From Bacteroidaceae bacterium (lineage in GTDB: Bacteria; Bacteroidota; Bacteroidia; Bacteroidales; Bacteroidaceae), in assembly GCA_017651245.1 (NCBI GenBank), contig JAGCDQ010000051.1, positions 56,536 to 120,535 on the forward strand: a DNA stretch of 64,000 nt. The letters are read 5' to 3'. Positions 17,536-26,510 of this stretch are shown here, piece after piece; position 1 is the first letter of the stretch; the number at the start of each line of letters is the position of its first letter. The notes beneath the pieces were generated by a model. That model was not told the DNA's origin, searched no databases, and saw only the letters and a list, made by a program, of their open reading frames with translations. Position numbers and translations under genes: made by a program.

Positions 17536-19833
17536 ATGGACAAATATTCTAAATTGTTGGAAAATCTCCCTATTGATTTGCTTCACATTGCACAATCGTA
17601 TGCAACAGACAACAAGTCACCCAAAATTGAACCAGCCCACCTTTTACGCGCCTTGCTCCATAAGAGCGTTGGTCTCGTTTCATTCATTGAGGACACACTC
17701 GACGAGGACTACTATTATATGGTGGACTGGGCTGACATGCGCATGAAACAATGCGAAAAGTCACCTTACGGGATGAAAGGCATCGAGCTCTCTCATGACA
17801 CGCAGAATGTCATCAAAGAGGCGCAAGAGATCAGTGAAACATGTGGGCTTGACAGTGTAACGCTTGAAAGCCTCCTTGCTTCTTTGGTCACTCCTGGTAT
17901 TGGTTTCTCTTATGAGCAACTGAAGACGCTTCCACTACAATCCGACAAAATCAAAAAGGTCATTCAAAGTGGAGCACCAGTCAAGCCTGCTGCAACAAGT
18001 TCTTCACCCAAACCTGCATCAGCCTCACAGGCTGCTGGCGGCATGGATGAATATTGTATTTCCATGTTATCTGAAGTACCAGAAGCACCCATTATGGGCT
18101 TTGATAAGGAAATTCTTTCAGTCGTGGAAGTGTTGGCACGCAAAGACCGTGCCAACATCCTCATCGTAGGTGAGACTGGTGTGGGAAAGACGAGTCTTAT
18201 TGACGGCATTCTGCAACGTCTACGCGATAAAAAGGTACCTGCATCGTTGGAAAATCTGCAACCTTACGAACTCGATCTCATCGCACTGAGCCAAGGTGTA
18301 AGTTACAAAGGTGAAATTGAAGATCGTTTTAAGAAGGTGACGGAGGCTCTGTTAGCTGAAACACAACCGTTACTAGTGATCGAGAACTTCCACCGAGTAG
18401 AGGATAAACAGTCTACATTGAACGGAATTCTCCCTGGTTTGAAAAAGTTGTTGTCGAAGAATCAATTGCAGGTACTCTGCACATCAACCATCGACGGCTA
18501 CACGAAAGATATAGAAAAAGACAAGGAATTCACGGCTTTCTTTGAGAAAATCACAGTGGAAGAACCCACAGAAGAGCAGGCTGTTGAAATCATCCAAAGC
18601 AAACGCGAAAGTTACGAGAAATTCCACAACCTGCCGATTGAGGACGAAGTGCCTGCGGAAATTGTCCGTTTGGCTAAGCGATATATGCCAGACCGTCATT
18701 TACCATCATCGGCTCTCGACCTACTCGACCGTGCTATGTCATCGACAAAGATTGCCAATGAGATGGCAGCTTTGACCGAGAACCCTGAAGAAACAAATTC
18801 CTTCAACAAAACAGAAAAACTCCAAAAGGATGCAGTGCGCGATGTCGTATCGAAGATGACAGGTATCCCTATGGGCAACATCCAATCAGAGGAACGTGAA
18901 CGCCTCTCTAATGCTGAGGAAATTTTACACAAGCGTGTGGTAGGTCAGAATCATGCAATTAAGAGCATCCTTGACGCAGTGTACGAGTCTCGTTCCGGTT
19001 TGAACAAGAAGGGACAACCCATGGGTTCATTCTTCTTCCTTGGCCCCACGGGTACAGGTAAGACAGAGTTAGCCAAGTCTTTGGCAGAATTTCTGTTCAA
19101 CGACGAAACCAGCATTCTTCGATTTGACATGTCTGAATATAAGGAAGAACACTCTGTGGCTCTGCTCTATGGAGCGCCTCCGGGATACGTAGGTTACGAA
19201 GAAGGTGGTCTGTTGGTCAATCAGATTCGCCAGCACCCTTATTCCGTTGTGTTGTTTGACGAGATTGAGAAGGCTCACAAGTCCGTATTTGACCTTTTCC
19301 TCCAGATTCTGGACGAAGGTAAACTCCACGACCGTCTTGGTCGCGTCGGTGACTTCTCTAACTCGCTCATCATTTTCACATCAAACATCGGTAGTGACTA
19401 TATCTTTAAATCGTTTGGCGAAGGTAAGGTGCCGACTCACGACCAAATGCTCGAAGTGATGCAGGGGCAGTTCCGTCCAGAGTTTTTAGCTCGTTTGACG
19501 GAAATTGTTCCGTTCTCGCCTATTACTGAAGAGATGATTGACCGCATCTTCGACATCCACATCAAAAACCTGCTCAAGACACTTAACGAGCAGAACGTGA
19601 AACTAGAAATTGATGAGTCTGCACGTAAGTATGTGACCAAGGTCGGTTTCAATGCCCATTATGGCGCACGCCCAATCCTCGGTATCATCCGTAAGGAAAT
19701 TCGTCGTCCACTCTCGAAACTTATCATTTCTGGCGACATCACCCCAGGTGACACTGTTATCATGAAGTATGACGAGGAGCAAAAGCAGATTTGTTGGGAT
19801 ATAGACACTCCTGACGAAGAACCAACAGAATAA
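17536..19833 (+). CDS. tssH: TssH (ClpV-like) AAA+ sheath-recycling ATPase
   Basis: 765 residues. An N-terminal Clp-N-like double repeat (about 1-145) is followed by a Pro/Ser/Ala linker, AAA1 with Walker A GETGVGKTSLIDG (about 215), and AAA2 with GPTGTGKTELAKSLAEF (about 505), sensor and C-terminal D2-small domain. The Ala-rich linker at 150-170 and the shortened middle domain distinguish it from ClpB (about 860). It should disassemble contracted TssB/TssC sheath in the cytoplasm. First gene of the operon and followed directly by tssB and tssC, which fixes the assignment to the T6SS rather than general proteostasis. Confidence 0.93.
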   Translation: MDKYSKLLENLPIDLLHIAQSYATDNKSPKIEPAHLLRALLHKSVGLVSFIEDTLDEDYYYMVDWADMRMKQCEKSPYGMKGIELSHDTQNVIKEAQEISETCGLDSVTLESLLASLVTPGIGFSYEQLKTLPLQSDKIKKVIQSGAPVKPAATSSSPKPASASQAAGGMDEYCISMLSEVPEAPIMGFDKEILSVVEVLARKDRANILIVGETGVGKTSLIDGILQRLRDKKVPASLENLQPYELDLIALSQGVSYKGEIEDRFKKVTEALLAETQPLLVIENFHRVEDKQSTLNGILPGLKKLLSKNQLQVLCTSTIDGYTKDIEKDKEFTAFFEKITVEEPTEEQAVEIIQSKRESYEKFHNLPIEDEVPAEIVRLAKRYMPDRHLPSSALDLLDRAMSSTKIANEMAALTENPEETNSFNKTEKLQKDAVRDVVSKMTGIPMGNIQSEERERLSNAEEILHKRVVGQNHAIKSILDAVYESRSGLNKKGQPMGSFFFLGPTGTGKTELAKSLAEFLFNDETSILRFDMSEYKEEHSVALLYGAPPGYVGYEEGGLLVNQIRQHPYSVVLFDEIEKAHKSVFDLFLQILDEGKLHDRLGRVGDFSNSLIIFTSNIGSDYIFKSFGEGKVPTHDQMLEVMQGQFRPEFLARLTEIVPFSPITEEMIDRIFDIHIKNLLKTLNEQNVKLEIDESARKYVTKVGFNAHYGARPILGIIRKEIRRPLSKLIISGDITPGDTVIMKYDEEQKQICWDIDTPDEEPTE

Positions 19834-19870
19834 ACAAAATCCATATTATTAATTTTTAAGCACTAAAACT

Positions 19871-20323
19871 ATGGCAAGAAAAACTGTTATTACTAAAGTC
19901 TTGGACGTTGAAGCACAAGACGGCATCATCGAGTTTCCACAGAACAGAACGCTCTATGCCGATCAGTTCACAGACGAAGCTCCAACGAGCGACGAAGACC
20001 GTGAGGGTTTCAAGGCCAAAAGCATGAAAGAAGTGTTTGAGCACTACCAACCCAGCAAGAACGGTGTGACACTCGAAACTGAAGAGGGTGGAGCCATCTA
20101 TGAAGACTTTGATTTCAAGTCTATCAAGGACTTCGAAGATGAGCAACTCATCGCCCAAAGCGAACTTTTGAGTGAAACAAAGGGGCGTATTGATGCCTAC
20201 AACTCGGTTATCCGTCAATTGGAGAAAAACAAGACTCTACGCAACACGTTGAAAGACGAGGCTGCTCGTGGCAATTTGAAAAATGCCCTCAAAGCACTGC
20301 TTGCAGAACTTGAAGAGGCATAA
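19871..20323 (+). CDS. tssB: TssB, small sheath protein
   Basis: 150 residues, the length expected for subtype iii TssB. Sequence ends with a charged helical stretch (AYNSVIRQLEKNKTLRNTLK) typical for the region that packs against TssC. With TssC it polymerises into the contractile cytoplasmic sheath. Position between tssH and tssC, 42 bp from tssC, is the standard Bacteroidetes order. Confidence 0.88.
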   Translation: MARKTVITKVLDVEAQDGIIEFPQNRTLYADQFTDEAPTSDEDREGFKAKSMKEVFEHYQPSKNGVTLETEEGGAIYEDFDFKSIKDFEDEQLIAQSELLSETKGRIDAYNSVIRQLEKNKTLRNTLKDEAARGNLKNALKALLAELEEA

Positions 20324-20364
20324 TGAATAGTAGTAAAATATAACTGATTAAATAAGAAAACATT

Positions 20365-21747
20365 ATGGCAGCAGAAGAACTGAAAAAAGAAGCCCAGGGC
20401 GAGGCTTTGGAACTTCGCGAGAAAGAAAAAATAGAAAACCCTGCGGAACTCTTGCAAAGCAGCCTTGGTGGGCTTGACAAGTTCGGCGGTTTCCAATTGC
20501 TCAAGGGGCTTATTAAAGGCGTTGAGAATATGGATCCCCGCCGCAAGGCCATCAAGAACATCTTCCTCCAAGATGCCGCATATGCTGACAATCGTCAAAA
20601 ACTGAAGAACGAACTGGCACTTTGGGTATCCATTCTCGAATCAGGAGGTACTGACCCCGTGGCCATCATCGACTCATGCAAGAGCAAATGCGATAAAGCA
20701 GAACAGAACCTTAAGAACAACCTCTTCGCCATCCACGACGAAGTACACAACCTTGAAGTGACATACCGTTCTCTCGATTCCTTTTTCTCCAATGCAGGAC
20801 AAGGCAAGATTGACTGTCTCACTTTGATGAATGTGAACAAGACAGAGTTGGAATACAATGACTCTGAGGACACGCTCGCTATCCGTGACGAGTTGGAACG
20901 TTACTATGACCGTCTAAGTCTGAAGAACAACTACAGTCTCGTGGTTCTTCCTGGTTATCTGGGCGATGCTACGACCGTGCGCATGTGGGCTGATACAGCT
21001 TACCGCAACAAGGTTATTCTTTTGACTGATTTCAAGGACAGCCAGAACTTCAGCATGTTGAAAGACGAGTTGGACGATGCCAATCTGCAAGGCCAGGAAG
21101 CTAAGATGGCTAACGTCGTAATGACTTGCAACTATATTCTTGGTCGCAAAAAGTCAGAACTCGCTGGCGAGGATGACGACGTGTATATCCCTGCATCAGC
21201 TGCATTGGCTGGTCGTATGAGTAACACTGAGGAAACCGTTATCGCACAGGGTGCAGCAGGTAAGAAATATGGTACGCTGGGCAACGTGAAAGGTGCACGT
21301 CTTGACCTTCGCAAGTCTGAAATTGCCGCACTCATCGATCAAGGTGTCATTCCTATGGTGGAAGAAGATGGTCGCACAATGGCATTCTCCAACCGTTCAC
21401 TTTACAATGGTGCCACACTCGGTTTACAAGAATATCCTATCGTCCGCACTTTTGACTGGATTGGTAAGGTGTTCCAGAACTTCTTCAATGACGAAGCATT
21501 TATCAACTGGAACTCATCTGTGAAAGCAGAACTGCAGCAAGCCATTCACGACTTCCTGAGCGATTACAAGGGTCCTGGCAAGCTCATCGAGAACTACAAT
21601 CTCAAGGGCATCAATCAAGATCCACGCACTAAGGATATCAAGATTGAGGTGGAACTCAAGCCTTTCTTTGCAGCCAAGAACTTCTTCATCGAACTCACAG
21701 GTCACAACGGAGATGCAGGCGTGGAATGGGAACAGAATGTACAATAA
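20365..21747 (+). CDS. tssC: TssC, large sheath protein
   Basis: 460 residues. Recognisable sheath signatures are LPGYLGDATTVRMWADTAYR and NRSLYNGATLGLQEYPIVR, followed by the C-terminal FFAAKNFFIELTGHNGD strand that takes part in inter-subunit beta exchange. With TssB it forms the sheath whose contraction drives the Hcp tube. Normal length for Bacteroidetes TssC (about 455). Confidence 0.93.
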   Translation: MAAEELKKEAQGEALELREKEKIENPAELLQSSLGGLDKFGGFQLLKGLIKGVENMDPRRKAIKNIFLQDAAYADNRQKLKNELALWVSILESGGTDPVAIIDSCKSKCDKAEQNLKNNLFAIHDEVHNLEVTYRSLDSFFSNAGQGKIDCLTLMNVNKTELEYNDSEDTLAIRDELERYYDRLSLKNNYSLVVLPGYLGDATTVRMWADTAYRNKVILLTDFKDSQNFSMLKDELDDANLQGQEAKMANVVMTCNYILGRKKSELAGEDDDVYIPASAALAGRMSNTEETVIAQGAAGKKYGTLGNVKGARLDLRKSEIAALIDQGVIPMVEEDGRTMAFSNRSLYNGATLGLQEYPIVRTFDWIGKVFQNFFNDEAFINWNSSVKAELQQAIHDFLSDYKGPGKLIENYNLKGINQDPRTKDIKIEVELKPFFAAKNFFIELTGHNGDAGVEWEQNVQ

Positions 21748-21794
21748 AACAAAACCTATTTTATTAACAACTATCAATTAAAACAAAAAACATT

Positions 21795-22199
21795 ATGGCA
21801 ACAAGAACTGTAACTCTTAACGCTGACGGCATTGCCGAGCGCGAGGTAATGTATGTACGTTATGAATTGAGCCAGCAGACTGACGTTGAAGGTCAGCCCA
21901 CAGGCACAACTCGTGGTGGGAAAATCTACTTCAAGGTCAAGTCTAACGATGATGGAAACACAGACCTGCTCGAATGGATGTGCGACACTTACATGAGCAA
22001 GAGCGGTACTATCTCATGGCCCAATCGTCAAGGTGGCGAAATGAAGCACCTCGACTTCAAAGAGGGCTATATGGTGGAATACGCTGAGACCTACGACAAC
22101 AAGAATGAAACTCAGCAGTATGAAGAGTTTACCATCTCTGCCAAGGAAATCGCCATTGGCAACGCTCGTCATAACAACCGCTGGACTATCGACAACTAA
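21795..22199 (+). CDS. tssD: Hcp (TssD) tube protein
   Basis: 134 residues, the size of Bacteroidetes Hcp. The family core is visible: EVMYVRYELSQQTDVEGQP, GGKIYFKVKSNDDG and DLLEWMCDTYMSKSGTISW. Hexameric rings of it form the inner tube. An imperfect hairpin follows the stop codon, which may let this structural subunit be made in excess over downstream genes. Confidence 0.95.
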   Translation: MATRTVTLNADGIAEREVMYVRYELSQQTDVEGQPTGTTRGGKIYFKVKSNDDGNTDLLEWMCDTYMSKSGTISWPNRQGGEMKHLDFKEGYMVEYAETYDNKNETQQYEEFTISAKEIAIGNARHNNRWTIDN

Positions 22200-22212
22200 T
22201 CCTCTCTCCGAG

Positions 22213-22252
22213 TGGGTGTGCCAACATGGAAACGTGTTTGGCACACCCATTT
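22213..22252 (+). terminator. Hairpin after hcp, possible partial terminator
   Basis: TGGGTGTGCCAACA pairs with TGTTTGGCACACCCA across a short loop, with one bulge, and is followed by TTTAAAAAC rather than a long T run. It sits in the 70-bp gap between hcp and the extended hcp gene. The weak U-tract suggests attenuation or RNA stabilisation rather than a full stop, since the operon plainly continues. Confidence 0.55.
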
Positions 22253-22269
22253 AAAAACAATTATCGCTT

Positions 22270-24279
22270 ATGGATTTATCGGACATATTCGGCAGCAAAG
22301 AAATCTCTGAATTGTTTGACGGAGCAGGGAAAGCCGCGAAAGGTGCTGCGAAAGGTGTAGCCAAAACGGTTGAAAGTACCGCTAAGGGAGCAGCAAAATC
22401 AGTCGAAGGTGCTGCACGTGGTGCTGCCAACAGCCTTGGAAATGCCACCGAGGCTGTAGGAAAAACAGCAAGTCAAGCTGCACAATCAGCTTCCAATGCT
22501 GCAAGCGGAGCGCTCAAGGATGCGCAAGCAACGGCTAATAGTGCACTGAGCGAGGTCAAGTCTGCTGCCAGTGACGTGGCAAATTCCGTGAAAGACCAGG
22601 CTACCGCATTCAAAGGTCAAATGACTGATGCCGTGAACTCCGCAAAACAGGCAGCAACAGATGCGGCTAGTTCTGCCAAAGAAGCGGCAACAGAGGCCAT
22701 GAACTCGGCTAAAGAGACAGCACAAGAAGCCGTTAAATCAGCACAAGAGGCAGCACAAGAGGCTGTACAACAAGCCAAGGATGTGGCACAAGAGGCTGCA
22801 CAACAAGCCAAAGATGCAGCACAAGAAGCTCTCGATTCTGCCAAAGAGGCTGCGAATGCTGCCAAGGAACAGGCTACCGATGCCATCAACTCTGCCAAAG
22901 AGACGGCACAGAATGCGGCTAACTCTGCTAAAGATGCGGCACAAGAAGCTGTTGATTCGGCAAAAGAAGCTGCAGAAGGCATGAAGGCACAGGCTGAGAG
23001 TGCTTTGAATGAAGCCAAGGAATCCATCAGCAACACGGTGAGCGAGATGCAAGACTCCATCAGCGACACCGTCAGTGGCATACAAGATGCCGCACAAGAG
23101 AAACTCAACGCCCTGCAAGACAAAGCAGGAGAACTGCAGCAAGCCGCCAGCGACAAACTAAACGAGATACAAAATGCCGCTGCAGAAAAGGTTGAAGCCT
23201 TGCAGAACGCTGCAGAAGAAAAACTCGGCGAAATACAAAACGCCGCAGAAGAAAAACTTGGCGAACTACAGAACAAAGCAGAAGAAGCCCTTGAAAACGC
23301 CAAGCAGGCTGCGTCTGACGCATACGAAAACATCAAAGAACAAGCAGGCGAAGCCTATGAAGAAGCCAAACAGGCTGTTAGCGAAGCATACGAAGAAACG
23401 AAACAAGCCATCAGTGATGCATACGATGAAGCCAAGCAAGCTGTCAGTGAGGCATACGACGAAGCAAAGCAAGCTGTCAGCGATGCTTACAATGAAGCAA
23501 AGCAAGCAGTTAGTGATGCCTATGACGAGGCAAAGCAAGCTGTCAGTGAGGCATACGATGAAGCAAAGCAAGCCGTCAGCGATGCATACGATGAAGCAAA
23601 GCAAGCTGTCAGCGATGCATACGATGAAGCAAAGCAGGCCATCAGCGATGCATACGATGAAGCAAAACAGGCAGTCAGCGATGCATACGATGAAGCAAAG
23701 CAGGCCATCAGCAACGCCTATAACGAGGCAAAGCAAGCTGTATCCGGAGCTTTGCAAGATGCTTTGGGAGACTTAAGTTCCCTCTCCGATCGCACAGAAG
23801 CCACATTAGGGGCAATGGCAGCAGGCTTTATGGGTGGAACAGCCCTCGGCGGCGGAGCAGATTTGGAAGATTCAGCTTTCCATGGTATGCTAAAAATTGG
23901 TAACCGTAAATTCAATATTGTCGATTGCACCTACAAGTTCTCACAAACAGTGGACAATACAGGCAAACCATCCTCACGCCCACGTGGGGGAGCCATTACT
24001 TTCATTATGCCATCGCTCAGTGATGACAGCATGTTTTTCTACCGTTGGATGTTCAGCAAAACAGAAGTGCAGTCAGGTTATTTCAAATTCGTTGTTTACT
24101 CCTCCAACAACAAGCGCAGTTATAAGACTCTCCAGTTCGAGAATGCTTACTGTACGGAACTACAAGACCACTTCAACGACAGCGATAGTCTTCTTATGCG
24201 CACCACCGTCACCATCGTTGCGGAAAAGATTAAGATGGGTAGCAACGATACGGCTGAATATGACAATGAGTGGACCTAA
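22270..24279 (+). CDS. Extended Hcp with long N-terminal repeat domain
   Basis: 669 residues in two parts. Residues 1 to about 525 are Ala/Lys/Glu/Gln-rich and predicted helical: a leading segment of AAKGAAKGVA-type repeats, then AKEAAQEA-type LEA/apolipoprotein-like repeats, then twelve near-identical 11-residue units (361-492, consensus DAYDEAKQAVS), then a Gly-rich hinge (AAGFMGGTALGGG). Residues 537-669 are an Hcp domain (MLKIGNRKFNIVDCTYKF, PRGGAITFIMPS, FFYRWMFSKTEVQSG). Most known evolved Hcps carry a toxin at the C-terminus; here the extension is N-terminal and repetitive, so it may be a spacer, lumen filler, membrane-active rod or cargo. It sits between hcp and vgrG. No catalytic motif is seen in the extension. 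Confidence 0.85.
   Translation: MDLSDIFGSKEISELFDGAGKAAKGAAKGVAKTVESTAKGAAKSVEGAARGAANSLGNATEAVGKTASQAAQSASNAASGALKDAQATANSALSEVKSAASDVANSVKDQATAFKGQMTDAVNSAKQAATDAASSAKEAATEAMNSAKETAQEAVKSAQEAAQEAVQQAKDVAQEAAQQAKDAAQEALDSAKEAANAAKEQATDAINSAKETAQNAANSAKDAAQEAVDSAKEAAEGMKAQAESALNEAKESISNTVSEMQDSISDTVSGIQDAAQEKLNALQDKAGELQQAASDKLNEIQNAAAEKVEALQNAAEEKLGEIQNAAEEKLGELQNKAEEALENAKQAASDAYENIKEQAGEAYEEAKQAVSEAYEETKQAISDAYDEAKQAVSEAYDEAKQAVSDAYNEAKQAVSDAYDEAKQAVSEAYDEAKQAVSDAYDEAKQAVSDAYDEAKQAISDAYDEAKQAVSDAYDEAKQAISNAYNEAKQAVSGALQDALGDLSSLSDRTEATLGAMAAGFMGGTALGGGADLEDSAFHGMLKIGNRKFNIVDCTYKFSQTVDNTGKPSSRPRGGAITFIMPSLSDDSMFFYRWMFSKTEVQSGYFKFVVYSSNNKRSYKTLQFENAYCTELQDHFNDSDSLLMRTTVTIVAEKIKMGSNDTAEYDNEWT
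23350..23745 (+). repeat. 12 x 33-bp coding tandem repeat
   Basis: Twelve in-frame 33-bp units encode the 11-residue motif DAYDEAKQAVS with changes only at a few positions (D/E/N first, D/E/N fourth, A/T sixth, V/I tenth). DNA identity between units is high in the centre of the array (23570-23710), so copy number may vary between strains. Confidence 0.92.
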
Positions 24280-24331
24280 CGCACCTATCCCTTATACTTA
24301 TATATGTAATAATGTATAATAAATTCTTCTC

Positions 24332-26497
24332 ATGTCCATTTCTGTCAAAAATATTCTTTTAAGCATCGATGGAACCAATTCCAACAAGTTCAAGATGCAG
24401 TTGGATGGAGCACTTTATCATTTCGACAACTTCCGCATGAGGCAACGACTTATGCAACCATGCGAGTTAGCTTTCACCATGTTCAAAGACCCGATAGAGG
24501 ATATCAGTGAGCCCCAATTCTCTATCTGCAGCTATCTCATCGGTAAAGAAATCCGTCTCACTCTTCAAACAGAGGAGATGGAAACAGAAATCACCAACAA
24601 TAAAGACGAGGGCAAGACGTCAGAAATCGAATTTGAGGGATTCATAACCTCAACACGTGGTACACGTATCGAAAGCAAACAGGCAATCATGGTTACAGCT
24701 TATAGCAAAGACGTTGTACTCGAAGATCATCCTCATTGCCAAATCTTCAATGAAGAAAAGCTAGCAGATATCATCAAGACCATTTATTCCGTTGCTAAAC
24801 TTGATGACAAGGAGATACAGCCCGAGATGGAAGATGAAATATTCTACACAGCACAATATAACGAGACGAACTACAATTTCTTGCGTCGAATGGCACGCAG
24901 ACATAGCGAATGGTTTTTTAACAATGGGACGCTACTTCACTTCGGTAAAATTGAAAATTCCGAAAACATACAACTCGTATATCCCAGTCGTGACATTCCC
25001 TATTATGGAGTGCGATTACAAACCTTTCATCCCAATTTCATTCAAGTAGGCATTTGTTATAACGAAGACGGGAACAATCTTGAATACGCACAAAATACCA
25101 AAGAGGAAATTGGCAACACACTGAGCGATGCAGCATTTAAAGCCTCTGCTGAGAATTATCCACATGAAACAATTCAGACGATGCCTGCTGCATATCTTGA
25201 ATCAGATAAAGAATCAGAAAATTCCAGTCTGGACAAGCCCACCTTTTACGAAGACCCGAAATCCGAGAAATTATGTCAGCGTGCAAACCAACTTATCTAC
25301 GAGGGTAAGACATACTGTTCACGTCTGGAAATTGGAGTACACCTGACCATCAAGGACAACTACATCAGTAATAACGAAGCAAATAACAAAAGCGAGGTCC
25401 AACAAGACGAAATTATTATCACGGAAGTGGTTCATGTTTTCAAAGCAAATGAACAATATGAGAATTCTTTTAGGGGAATAACTGCAGCCTATCCTCACCC
25501 TCCCTACAAAAAAGGAGATATACATCCACGTTGTGATCACCCTATCAAGGCATACGTGGTTGATAATGAAGATCCCAAGCATTGGGGACGTGTGCGATTA
25601 CAATTTCCATGGCAAAGCAAACAATATGCAGAAGGTGACAAAAACGGCCAAACGCCATGGGTACATGTTTTGCAACCCTACACAGGTATGAATGCGGGAC
25701 AGGGTGCGCACCTCATTCCTGAAATTTGGAGTCAAGCACTCGTCAATTTTGAAGAGGGCGACTTCGAACGTCCTTATGTATGTGGTACGCACTATTCCTC
25801 CGCTTACCAAGACGACGAGAAATGGTACGAAGAGCACAACCACATTAAAGCTATTCGCACAGCCAGTGGACACACCATTGAGGTACATGACAAAGACGAG
25901 GATAAAGGAGGATTCATCAAGATATATGACCATCAGTCCAACCACTATGTCATTACGCTCGATACCGACAAAAAACTAATCAGATTAGAATCAGCTGGCA
26001 ACATTGAACTTTCTGCAAAGAAAGACATTGTCATGAATGCAGGGAACAACATGACTATCAATGTTGGAAAACCCAAGGACGGATACAACCTCGACGAAGG
26101 CGACTCAGGTTCCTTCGTCCTCAACGTGGAAAACTACTACTACAACTATGTCGGCTTCGAGCAGCGCGTCAAAGCCGAATTCCTTAGCATGCTCACTACC
26201 AAGAGACGACGCGTCAAAGCCCCCACCTATATTCTCAATTCCGAAGAGTACAACGTGGAAGTACATTCCGAAACGTCAGAAACTCCTGGCAGCTTCATCA
26301 CAGCCACAGACTCCGAACTCAACCTTAGGAGCGACGGAAATGTCAATGTCCGTTCACGCAACGACCTCACCCTCTACGGAGGTACCAATGTCAACATTTC
26401 AGCCAACTTCGAAGCCAAGCTCACCTCCTCCGAAAGCGTCAGCATCAGTGGCACCAGCAGCGTCATCGTGAAAGGATTGCAAATCGAGCTTAACTAA
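24332..26497 (+). CDS. tssI: VgrG (TssI) spike protein
   Basis: 721 residues. An N-terminal gp27-like region contains YNETNYNFLRRMARRHSEWFF; the gp5-like OB fold follows (DHPIKAYVVDNEDPKHWGRV, PWVHVLQPYTGMNAGQG), then VNFEEGDFERPYVCG and a C-terminal beta-helix with AGNIELSAKKDIVMNAGNN and NVNVRSRNDLTLYGGTN. The trimer caps the Hcp tube. From about 26070 the DNA becomes clearly more GC-rich with C-ending codons, and this continues through the next gene, suggesting that the spike tip and the PAAR protein have been exchanged as a block. Confidence 0.95.
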   Translation: MSISVKNILLSIDGTNSNKFKMQLDGALYHFDNFRMRQRLMQPCELAFTMFKDPIEDISEPQFSICSYLIGKEIRLTLQTEEMETEITNNKDEGKTSEIEFEGFITSTRGTRIESKQAIMVTAYSKDVVLEDHPHCQIFNEEKLADIIKTIYSVAKLDDKEIQPEMEDEIFYTAQYNETNYNFLRRMARRHSEWFFNNGTLLHFGKIENSENIQLVYPSRDIPYYGVRLQTFHPNFIQVGICYNEDGNNLEYAQNTKEEIGNTLSDAAFKASAENYPHETIQTMPAAYLESDKESENSSLDKPTFYEDPKSEKLCQRANQLIYEGKTYCSRLEIGVHLTIKDNYISNNEANNKSEVQQDEIIITEVVHVFKANEQYENSFRGITAAYPHPPYKKGDIHPRCDHPIKAYVVDNEDPKHWGRVRLQFPWQSKQYAEGDKNGQTPWVHVLQPYTGMNAGQGAHLIPEIWSQALVNFEEGDFERPYVCGTHYSSAYQDDEKWYEEHNHIKAIRTASGHTIEVHDKDEDKGGFIKIYDHQSNHYVITLDTDKKLIRLESAGNIELSAKKDIVMNAGNNMTINVGKPKDGYNLDEGDSGSFVLNVENYYYNYVGFEQRVKAEFLSMLTTKRRRVKAPTYILNSEEYNVEVHSETSETPGSFITATDSELNLRSDGNVNVRSRNDLTLYGGTNVNISANFEAKLTSSESVSISGTSSVIVKGLQIELN

Positions 26498-26510
26498 CCC
26501 CTACCTCACC

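Noticed and set aside
17536-19833. Housekeeping ClpB chaperone
   Set aside because: Length, the Ala/Pro linker and direct linkage to tssB and tssC fit TssH better.
22617-23336. Long antisense frame (239 codons) opposite the extended Hcp, and further frames at 23266-23757
   Set aside because: These mirror the Ala/Lys-rich repeats of the real gene. Repetitive codons keep all frames open, and the products are low-complexity Cys/Ser/Ala or Ile/Cys repeats with no independent support.
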